DNA of 64,000 nt. Source: Azophilus sp965214305 (lineage in GTDB: Bacteria > Pseudomonadota > Gammaproteobacteria > Pseudomonadales > Azotimanducaceae). How positions within the stretch are numbered: the first letter of the stretch is position 1; each line of letters opens with the position of its first letter. The stretch spans positions 310,001-374,000 of the forward strand of contig OZ243949.1 of assembly GCA_965214305.1 (NCBI GenBank). The letters are read 5' to 3'. The translations under genes and the position numbers were made by a program. This document shows, piece after piece, positions 1-6,387 of the stretch. Below the pieces are notes generated by a model, which was not told the DNA's origin, did not search any database, and saw only the letters and a list, made by a program, of their open reading frames with translations.

Positions 1-204
1 AATGGCCTGGGAACTGCGCTCGATAACAAGGAGGCCGGCGTGGTCGTCCCGCTCCACCCGTTTGAGGTAACGGCTGAACATGTCGCGGCTGGTCGGCGAA
101 ACGATCCAGGGCCGGTGCAGCGCCGTACTCGAACGCATGGCGGATATGAAAGCATCCCGATCTTTACGCATGACGGGGCGCAGATACACGCGACTGTCAC
201 TCAT
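1..204 (-). CDS. GNAT N-acetyltransferase, RimJ/RimL-like (partial)
   Basis: The first 68 codons of a minus-strand gene run off the left edge of the window. The reading begins MSDSRVYLRPVMRKDRDAF, the usual N-terminal strand and helix of RimJ/RimL-type acetyltransferases that modify ribosomal or other protein N-termini. The ATG overlaps the stop of the long upstream frame (ATGA at 204-201), so it is probably translated coupled to the C39-like peptidase and small membrane protein genes. The acetyl-CoA binding part lies outside the window, so the substrate cannot be judged. The frame is open throughout. Confidence 0.7.
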   Translation of the reverse strand, partial: MSDSRVYLRPVMRKDRDAFISAMRSSTALHRPWIVSPTSRDMFSRYLKRVERDDHAGLLVIERSSQAI

Positions 205-412
205 TGCGGCGGCGCGCCTCCAGCAAGAATATTTCCCATAATGCCGAGGGAATCATCGCTACGCCAATGGTGAGCAGCAGGACGGGGTGCGGGCCGGTGG
301 CGAATGTCCAAACCCGCGCGAAGTCGTAAGCCCGCTCCTGCCAAAGGGCAAGGCCAGCGGTGGCCAAGGCGGAGCCGATGGTAAGCATTAAAAAGCCGAC
401 GAAGTATCTCAC
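197..412 (-). CDS. Small hydrophobic membrane protein
   Basis: This is a short protein with two or three predicted membrane segments (an opening segment with FVGFLMLTIGSALATAGLAL and a later one with VLLLTIGVAMIPSALW) and a charged tail ending EARRRNE. It lies in a different frame from the C-terminal extension of the C39-like ORF and reads much more like a real protein than that extension does. The start is uncertain: GTG at 412 is used here, TTG at 448 and ATG at 388 are alternatives. It ends inside the start region of the acetyltransferase gene. The family is not recognised; a role with the C39-like peptidase is only suggested by adjacency. Confidence 0.5.
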   Translation of the reverse strand: MRYFVGFLMLTIGSALATAGLALWQERAYDFARVWTFATGPHPVLLLTIGVAMIPSALWEIFLLEARRRNE

Positions 413-1373
413 CTTGGTTTCCGGTGTGCCGGTACCAGAGCGGTGCAAACAAGTAGGCCGCGCCGCGATGGCGCAACCAGGCGTTGGTAAAGGCGCTTAA
501 GTCATAGGAACGCGGCACCGAAGCGGCTTCCGCCGCCGCCGGGTCGCAGGCCAGAACCCGGTTTCCATGGATACCGTAAATGGTGACGAGATGCCCGGCG
601 GTTTCCGTCAGCGGGGCACCGGGCAGCTCATCTCGGCCGAAACGAATGCTGGCAACCACCGGCGAGCCGGCGCGCAGAACGCGCAGCGCCGGTTCCCAGG
701 AGGCCAGGGTCTCCACGGCCCCAAGGCGCCCGAATAACCCGGCGCAGCGTATCGCCAAAGGCCATGAGCCGTAAAATCGGCCATCGCAACAGGCGTCGAT
801 TACCGATCGCCAGTCGATATCCGGTTGCGCCGCCCGCAATGCCATCGTCAGCGCCGTTGGTGAGCAGATTCGTCGTCTTATGGCCTGCGGTGCCGTCATT
901 TGGCTGAGCGGCGCTGGCTGGGCCAGCGCGAAGCGGATGCCTTTGGGTGCTTCGGGGTTGATTTGCAGAGGGCGGATAGAGAGGGTGACGAGAAAATGCT
1001 TGGGTGGGTTGGGCCCTGCGAGGCGCACCAGCAGGCGGCTCTGAGGCAAGTCGGATTCGGTGTGGAAGCAGTCGATATGAGTACTAACGGCGCCGTTGTT
1101 CGAGTGCGTCGCAAAGGGGGTTGCGAGTGGTGTCTTCGCTGCCACCGGTTCAAGTGGCCACAAGCTGTCGCCGATCTGCAAGGCACATTGAAAAGCCGAT
1201 GCTTCCCCGGGGATCGAGAGGCTCGGAACCAGTATGTGTCGGCCGGGGCAGGGCGGGACGGGAACGATGGCATCGACCACCGCATCGGCTACCCGCCAAA
1301 GCGGCGCGACCGACACCGGCAGCGGATAATTCCGCGCCGCATCCCGATCCCCAAAACGCAAGCTTATTTGCAT
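201..1373 (-). CDS. C39-like papain-fold peptidase
   Basis: The central part carries the C39-like cysteine peptidase triad in the expected order: Cys170 in RRICSPTAL, His261 in AGHLVTIYG and Asp277 in ACDPAA. The first 160 residues are a separate beta-rich domain that I do not recognise. Family-like sequence stops near residue 313 (AAYLFAPLW). The last 75 codons, before the TGA at 201, are rich in Arg, His, Pro and Gly and look like the wrong frame of the small membrane protein. The true stop may therefore have been lost, or a base is missing near position 420-440. It starts 42 bp after tatD in the same minus-strand chain. Substrate unknown. Confidence 0.6.
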   Translation of the reverse strand: MQISLRFGDRDAARNYPLPVSVAPLWRVADAVVDAIVPVPPCPGRHILVPSLSIPGEASAFQCALQIGDSLWPLEPVAAKTPLATPFATHSNNGAVSTHIDCFHTESDLPQSRLLVRLAGPNPPKHFLVTLSIRPLQINPEAPKGIRFALAQPAPLSQMTAPQAIRRRICSPTALTMALRAAQPDIDWRSVIDACCDGRFYGSWPLAIRCAGLFGRLGAVETLASWEPALRVLRAGSPVVASIRFGRDELPGAPLTETAGHLVTIYGIHGNRVLACDPAAAEAASVPRSYDLSAFTNAWLRHRGAAYLFAPLWYRHTGNQGEILRRLFNAYHRLRLGHRWPCPLAGAGLRLRAGLDIRHRPAPRPAAHHWRSDDSLGIMGNILAGGAPPQ

Positions 1374-1402
1374 GAATGCCGTACTTCCGTTCAGGCCATC
1401 CC

Positions 1403-1419
1403 GGGGCGCAGGCTCCTAG
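1403..1419. repeat. Relic of a family A MITE end at the tatD stop codon
   Basis: The sequence GGCGCAGGCTCCTAGG matches the right terminus of the 159-bp family A elements seen complete at 11157, 21700 and 52769. The TAG stop of tatD is read from its CTAG. No second arm is visible, so this is a short remnant or a chance match to the terminus. Confidence 0.4.
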
Positions 1420-2198
1420 GCGAGCCGAAACAGACGTTGGGCGTTGGCCGTGGTGTGTCGAATGAGTTTCGCAACGGGCACAGCGTACAGGCCAGCCAGC
1501 CGTTCGGCGACAACGGGTAGTAGACAGGGTTCATTGCGCCGCCGCCGTTGGGTGGGCGGCGTTGCGCCCTGTGGAAACAGGAAGGGAGCATCGGTTTCGA
1601 TGACGAGCCGTTCTAGGGGAATGGCGGGTACGAGCCGACGCAGTTGCGCACCCCGGGCTTCGTCGCATACCCAGCCGGTGACGCCAATGCTAAAGCCCGC
1701 CGCCAGATAACCCTCCAAGTCTGCCCGGTTGCCGGTGAAGCAGTGTATGAGCACCTGTTCCGGTGCCCCTCCATAGGCGGACAGCGCCTTGAAGACGGCC
1801 CCGTCGGTATCCCGGTCGTGTACAAACAGGGGCATATCGAGTTCCCCCGCCAATGCCACTTGGGCTGCGAATACCTCGTGCTGCACATCGGCTGGTGAAT
1901 AGTTGCGGTTGAAGTCGAGCCCGGTTTCGCCGATGGCGAGCACCGCTGGATGGCGGGCCAGCTGACGCAGTTGATCGACCCAACCGGCTTGGACATCCTT
2001 GGCCAAGTGCGGATGCACCCCGGCGGTGCAGGAGAGATCCTCGTGCTCTGCACAGAGTTCAATCGCGGCCTGGGCCTCTTGCACGGTTGTGGCCGTGACG
2101 ATCATGTGGCTTAGGCCCGCCTTTCTGGCGCGCGCCAGCACATCGTCGAGATCGTCACGGAATTGACCATTCAGTAAATTGACACCCACATCAATCAT
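1416..2198 (-). CDS. tatD: TatD family metal-dependent DNase
   Basis: A 260-residue TIM-barrel metallohydrolase. It opens MIDVGVNLLNGQF, very like Escherichia coli TatD, which also has an Asp-x-Gly rather than the His-x-His of YcfH-type paralogues. Metal-site landmarks are visible: GVHPHLAK, GETGLDF (Glu), FVHDRD and HCFTGN (His), and ETDAPFLFP near the end. The family acts as a 3'-5' exonuclease and hydrolase in DNA repair and turnover. The ATG overlaps the transglycosylase stop (ATGA, 2198-2195). The TAG stop lies in a remnant of a family A repeat end. Confidence 0.93.
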   Translation of the reverse strand: MIDVGVNLLNGQFRDDLDDVLARARKAGLSHMIVTATTVQEAQAAIELCAEHEDLSCTAGVHPHLAKDVQAGWVDQLRQLARHPAVLAIGETGLDFNRNYSPADVQHEVFAAQVALAGELDMPLFVHDRDTDGAVFKALSAYGGAPEQVLIHCFTGNRADLEGYLAAGFSIGVTGWVCDEARGAQLRRLVPAIPLERLVIETDAPFLFPQGATPPTQRRRRNEPCLLPVVAERLAGLYAVPVAKLIRHTTANAQRLFRLA

Positions 2199-4111
2199 CG
2201 CGACGGTACCACAGCTTCGTGCTCGCCCAGCGTCGGCAGGGGGCTGCCGAGCCGGCGGCTGTATACCTGATTGAACGAGAGCACGCTCTTGACATAGTTG
2301 CGCGTTTCTCGGAACGGGATCATTTCAATCCAGACGTCCATGGGTGCGCCCGGTAGTTCCCGGATCCAGCGGTCGGCTCGCCCCTCGCCAGCGTTGTAAG
2401 CGGCGGCGACGAACGGCAACACTTGGTCGTAGCGCCGGAGCAGCCAGGCGATGTGTTGGCTGCCGAGCGGAATGTTGATGGTGGGTTTATAGAGATCCTC
2501 CGCTGTTGGCGAACGCATGCCGGCGCGCCGTGCCGCAAGGCGTGCGGTACTCGGCAACATCTGCATGACACCGCGGGCACCCGCGCTGGAGTGCGCCCTG
2601 GCCTCGAAAACACTTTCTTGGCGGGCAAAGGCGACGAGTACGGAGACTGGAATGCCGGTCAGGTGGCTGGCCCAGCGGAAATCGTTGGCGTATTTGATCG
2701 GAAAGCGCGCCTCCAAGTGATCGAGTTGCCCGCTCTTGGTGGCCGAGCGGATCGCCAGCATGGTTTTGCCCATATCCTGTGCCAGGTAGATGGCGATGCC
2801 CTGTTCGTCGGGCGTTAGCCGCGGCAGTATGGCCATCCATTCGCGATTGGCGTTGACCGCCTCGCCGACGGCAAACAATTCCATGGCGCGGGCGATGCCC
2901 GGCAGTTGGCGCACCTTGGCAATCGCGTCGGCATCGGTATTGCGCGCTTTGGCGTTGAGTTGCGATTCCCGGCCGACCTGGGCGGCGGCGAGAAAGCCGT
3001 AGTAGTCGCGCTGCTCCGCCAACGCTTGGAAGCCCAGCCGAGCCCGCTCCGAGGATGCGTGGGTCATCGCCAGGGCGCGCGCCAGCCAGTACTGCCATTT
3101 GTTGTCGAAGCGCTGCTCGTCGGGCATCCGCTCAATCCAGGCCGCAACCAGGGGCCAGTTGCGATGTCGGATATAGGCATCGGCGAAACCGGCGGCATGG
3201 GCGGGGCGGCTGTCCGCATCCGGGGCTCGTTCCAACAAACCCGCTTTGGCCAGTTGCGTGTCGATTGCCGCATTGATGTCGCGCCGTTCGGTATCGCTGA
3301 ATTGGTGGGATTTGCGGTAGCTTGCCCAGGCGTCGCGAGCGGCGGGTGCATCGCGTCCGGCCAGTCGGCGCAGCCCGTGGCCGATCACCTCCCGTGATAG
3401 AACGGAGTCGGTACCGAATCGGCTGGTGCGGGCGATGCTTGAAGGCGAGACGTGAATGTCGTAGTAGGACTGCCCCCAGCGTCGATAATCGCCCTGCAGA
3501 AAGCGTTGCAGGTAGCGGGCCAGCATGCGTTGGTTGGCGGCGATGGCAAGCCTTAGCCGACGCCAGGCGGTGTCCTGGTCAAGCCGTGCGTTTTGCCACA
3601 CCTGGAACATGGGATCACAAACCTTGGGTTGGGAGTGGCCCACCGTCCAAACCTCGGCGGTGCCGTCGAGTGCCTGCTCTTTTGCACCGGTGTTGTAAAG
3701 GGCCCGCAGGTAGAGACAACGCAGCTCGGTGGCGATGGTTTCTTCCGAGGCGGCGGGCTCGTAGTGCTTCAGGTAGGTGCGCCATTGCCGATTGGCGGCT
3801 AGGCGTTGCAACCATTGGTGGTGGATGCGATGTGCGCCGGGTATGTCCGGATGTTCGCTGCGAAATTGGTTGACTTGGTCCGCGCTGAGGCTGGCAAGCC
3901 GCAAGCGCAAACGGTGATAGGTGATGTAGGGTGCCAGCGGATAGTCCGCCAACCTTGCCTGGATTTTGCGCGCTGCGGTGATTTGCCCGGCCCGCACATG
4001 GTCAACCGCTTGGCGGTAGAGTTGGCGTTGCTCGTAAAGTGTCAGCTCATCGGCGGCGACACTGCCCGCCAAGCCGAAGCCGAGAACCAGGGCCCAGCAT
4101 TGTGCCCTCAG
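2195..4111 (-). CDS. slt: Soluble lytic murein transglycosylase, Slt70 type
   Basis: The protein has the long alpha-helical superhelical N-terminal domain of Slt70 and a C-terminal SLT domain with the catalytic Glu in FARQESVFEARAHSSAGARG, then VMQMLPSTAR and AAYNAGEGRADRW. It cleaves peptidoglycan to 1,6-anhydromuropeptides in the periplasm. ATG is absent at the 5' end. TTG at 4072 would cut the signal peptide, whereas CTG at 4111 gives a complete one (MRAQCWALVLGFGLAGSVAA, cleavage before DEL). That CTG overlaps the TGA of the stress protein gene (CTGA), which suggests translational coupling from a rare CTG start; this start is my inference. An in-frame TAA lies just upstream. Confidence 0.9.
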   Translation of the reverse strand: MRAQCWALVLGFGLAGSVAADELTLYEQRQLYRQAVDHVRAGQITAARKIQARLADYPLAPYITYHRLRLRLASLSADQVNQFRSEHPDIPGAHRIHHQWLQRLAANRQWRTYLKHYEPAASEETIATELRCLYLRALYNTGAKEQALDGTAEVWTVGHSQPKVCDPMFQVWQNARLDQDTAWRRLRLAIAANQRMLARYLQRFLQGDYRRWGQSYYDIHVSPSSIARTSRFGTDSVLSREVIGHGLRRLAGRDAPAARDAWASYRKSHQFSDTERRDINAAIDTQLAKAGLLERAPDADSRPAHAAGFADAYIRHRNWPLVAAWIERMPDEQRFDNKWQYWLARALAMTHASSERARLGFQALAEQRDYYGFLAAAQVGRESQLNAKARNTDADAIAKVRQLPGIARAMELFAVGEAVNANREWMAILPRLTPDEQGIAIYLAQDMGKTMLAIRSATKSGQLDHLEARFPIKYANDFRWASHLTGIPVSVLVAFARQESVFEARAHSSAGARGVMQMLPSTARLAARRAGMRSPTAEDLYKPTINIPLGSQHIAWLLRRYDQVLPFVAAAYNAGEGRADRWIRELPGAPMDVWIEMIPFRETRNYVKSVLSFNQVYSRRLGSPLPTLGEHEAVVPSR

Positions 4112-4560
4112 CTTTCCGCTCCCTTACCGGTGCCGACCCGGACGGCGAGCACATCGCAGTTGGCGCCGTGCAGGACACCGTTCGCGGTGGAACCGAGCAG
4201 CAACGCCAAACCGTGCCGCCCGTGGCTGCCGACGATGATGAGATCCATGTTCCGCGATTCCGCCATTCGGTGGATCTCGCTCTCCGGCCGCCCGAAGATC
4301 AGGTGTCGATGGTCCGCCGGTACGCCCAGACTGTTGGCGAATTCAGCGAGTTGCGATTTTGCCTGTTCGTGGATTTGTTCCTGCACGGAGGAAAGATCCA
4401 TCGGGATATCACCGCCATAGGCCAGGCTGAGTGGCTCGATAACGTGAATAACGTGCAACTGTGCAGCAAAGGCGCTAGCGATGGCGGTGGCGGAGGCCGC
4501 CACTTGCTTTGACTCCTCGGTAAGGTCTATGGCCAGCAAAATGCGTTGATAGACGGGCAT
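4108..4560 (-). CDS. Universal stress protein, UspA-like
   Basis: A single Usp domain of 150 residues opening MPVYQRILLAIDLTEESKQV. It has the ATP-binding style loop GSHGRHGLALLLGSTAN near the C-terminus, with one residue fewer between the second and third Gly than the usual G-2x-G-9x-G(S/T) spacing. The frame is open upstream, but ATG at 4560 is chosen because GGAGG lies seven bases before it. It is the first gene of the minus-strand chain leading to slt and tatD. Cytoplasmic, with a role in stress survival; nucleotide binding is plausible but not certain given the short loop. Confidence 0.88.
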   Translation of the reverse strand: MPVYQRILLAIDLTEESKQVAASATAIASAFAAQLHVIHVIEPLSLAYGGDIPMDLSSVQEQIHEQAKSQLAEFANSLGVPADHRHLIFGRPESEIHRMAESRNMDLIIVGSHGRHGLALLLGSTANGVLHGANCDVLAVRVGTGKGAES

Positions 4561-4637
4561 TTTGTTCCTCCACCTGCAACGGTGGCGACGATACACTCCG
4601 CACCGGGCTGTGCTCAAGACTATGGAGCGAACTGAAT

Positions 4638-5183
4638 ATGACTTGGATCATAATTTCGCTCGCGCTGGTGGTGGCTTTCGGGCCGATGCTGTATCTGCTT
4701 CCCACCCGTGAGCAGCGGCGGCTGGCCGCGTTGCGCGGCACGGCCCGGCGAGCAGGGCTGGTGGTGGAACTGAAGCCGGTGCGCAAGCTTGATGCGACCG
4801 CGGGCGAGCGCGTCAGCGCGGGCGGGCGGGTGCGCTCACCCACCCACAAAAGCGTTGCTTACAGCTTGCCGCTGCCCAGCATGCCGAGATATGTAGGCTC
4901 TTGGCGATTGTTGCGCTCGGCCACCGACGAGTGGCGTTTCGATGACGCATTGCCCATACCCGGCGAGCCGACTTTGGTGGCCACCCTGACGCCGTTTTTT
5001 GCCGCATTGCCGGCCGATACGGTGGCTGTTGAATGTGCTGGCCGTGCTCTGTCCTGCTATTGGCTTGAGCGCTTTCCAGCCGATGGCGAGACGGTCAAAT
5101 CGCTCAGGGCGGCGCTGGTCGTCTTAGCCGAACAGTTGCTCGCCAAGGACGCCGAGGTTGCCGCACGCTTGGCCGAGGATTAG
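4638..5183 (+). CDS. N-terminally anchored membrane protein of unknown function
   Basis: A 181-residue protein with one clear N-terminal membrane segment (TWIIISLALVVAFGPMLYLL) followed by a basic stretch (TREQRRLAALRGTARRAG) and a soluble domain. It resembles short gammaproteobacterial proteins sometimes mislabelled as YajC because of the single anchor, but I do not recognise a characterised family. GGAG lies about nine bases before the ATG. It is divergent from the stress protein gene and 64 bp upstream of the selenoprotein gene on the same strand, so the two may be cotranscribed. No function is assigned. Confidence 0.7.
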   Translation: MTWIIISLALVVAFGPMLYLLPTREQRRLAALRGTARRAGLVVELKPVRKLDATAGERVSAGGRVRSPTHKSVAYSLPLPSMPRYVGSWRLLRSATDEWRFDDALPIPGEPTLVATLTPFFAALPADTVAVECAGRALSCYWLERFPADGETVKSLRAALVVLAEQLLAKDAEVAARLAED

Positions 5184-5247
5184 GCGCCGCTGCCTTTTTG
5201 CTATGATGCCAAGGTCGCCATCTGGGAGTTGAACGGAGCCCCCGCCC

Positions 5248-6111
5248 ATGCCCGCCGTTGCAGAACCGGTACGCTACATGGAGCGCACGCGCCGCTATTA
5301 CGAGGCGCAAGGCTTCGACAATCCCTATGTTTGGGCGCAAAACGATGCGGTTCCCTTTTCCAAGCCGGTCAAACCGCTCACCGAGTCTGTTCTGGCGCTG
5401 ATTACCACGGCCACCCTTGAGCCGCGCCTGGAGACCGAACCCCGGGCTGTGCATTCCGGTTTTGTGGCGACCCCACCGGAGCGGCTGTATGCGGACGACC
5501 TGGCCTGGGACCGGCAAGCCACGCATCTTGATGACCGCAACGCTTTCTTCCCGCTGGATCGGCTGAGGGAACTCATTGAGGCCGAGCGACTTGGCGGGCT
5601 GGCGTCGCGTTTTCACTGTGTACCGACCGAGTACAGCCAAGGTCGCACGCTTAAGGTCGATGCGCCGGAAATTCTCAAGCGTTGCCGGCAAGACCGGGCC
5701 GACCTCGCCATGCTGGTACCCTTGTGACCCGTTTGCCACCAGACCGTGGGTTTGGTAGCGCGCCATTTGGAAGCCGCCGGTATTCCCACGGTTATCCTGG
5801 GTTCCGCCATCGACATCGTGGAACACTGCGGCGTACCGCGCTTTGTGTTCACGGACTTTCCCCTGGGCAACCCCTGCGGTCGTCCCTACGATAAGGCAAT
5901 GCAACGCTCGATTGTCGGCGCGGGCCTGGCTCTTTTGCGCAGCGCGACCGGGCCGCGCACGGTGCTGCCAATGCCCCATCGATGGAGCGAGGACGAGAGC
6001 TGGCGCCACCGCTATATGGAAGTGCGTCCCGAGGATGCCGCCGAGTTGGCCGCGCGCGGCGAAGAGCGCCGTTTGCTGCGTGCCGAGGTGCGGCGACGCA
6101 ACGGCAAGTGA
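5248..6111 (+). CDS. GrdB-like glycine/sarcosine/betaine reductase family selenoprotein (UGA = Sec160)
   Basis: Two open stretches in the same frame are separated only by a TGA at 5725-5727. Reading the TGA as selenocysteine gives a continuous 287-residue protein with a U-x-x-C redox motif (Sec160-Pro-Val-Cys163), followed by HQTVGLVARHLEAAGIPTV and a conserved-looking VPRFVFTDFPLGNPCG. This is the layout of the proteobacterial GrdB-like selenoprotein B family; the Sec identity rests on motif and frame. A SECIS-like hairpin begins a few bases after the TGA. Classical GrdB is the substrate-binding subunit of clostridial glycine reductase. No GrdA or GrdC gene is visible here, so the substrate is unknown. 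GGAG lies about ten bases before the ATG. Confidence 0.85.
5735..5759 (+). promoter_or_regulatory. Bacterial SECIS-like stem-loop after the UGA of the GrdB-like gene
   Basis: The segment folds into a long hairpin. GCcACCA (5735-5741) pairs with TGGTaGC (5753-5759) with one C-A mismatch, then a G-U pair, then ACC (5743-5745) with GGT (5749-5751), closing on a GTG apical loop (5746-5748). The loop begins 19 bases after the UGA and contains GU, as bacterial SelB-binding SECIS loops do. This directly supports recoding of the UGA at 5725. Confidence 0.75.
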
Positions 6112-6258
6112 AGCGGGAATGTCGGCATCGCCAGCGGGCCTTGAGATGCCGTCGGCTGTGCTGATACCCCTCGCGGTGCGTGCGCTCAGGCGTGACGGTT
6201 CTTGAGCGCTGGCACCGCAAATTGGTGCGCTATGCGGGCTCGCTTTGTTCGGTGGTGG

Positions 6259-6288
6259 TTGACAGCGCTTTTGTACAGCCCTTATAAA
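6259..6288 (+). promoter_or_regulatory. Sigma-70-type promoter for topA
   Basis: TTGACA at 6259-6264 and TATAAA at 6283-6288 are separated by 18 bases. This is the best vegetative promoter seen in the window. It would give a leader of roughly 90 bases before the topA GTG. The stretch 6112-6258 before it holds no gene that I can support. Confidence 0.7.
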
Positions 6289-6328
6289 CCGCGCCCTTTA
6301 AGCTTGGCTTGTTCATGAATAGGCAGCG

Positions 6329-6383
6329 GCTCCTAGGGGCGGGCGGTTGCGAACCGTCCGCGGTCGATGGCCGCTCTAGGAGC
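6329..6383 (+). promoter_or_regulatory. Leader hairpin that could hide the topA ribosome binding site
   Basis: GCTCCTAG at 6329-6336 is perfectly complementary to CTAGGAGC at 6376-6383. The second arm contains the AGGAG ribosome binding site (6378-6382) of topA. An inner hairpin (GGCGGTT with GAACCGTCC) lies in the loop. The arms also match the termini of the family A elements, so this may be a remnant of such an element now forming part of the leader. Confidence 0.4.
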
Positions 6384-6387
6384 TCCC

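Noticed and set aside
5725..5727. Nonsense mutation making the GrdB-like gene a pseudogene
   Set aside because: The frame stays open on both sides, the TGA is at the redox position with a Cys three residues later, and a SECIS-like hairpin follows. Recoding explains more than decay.
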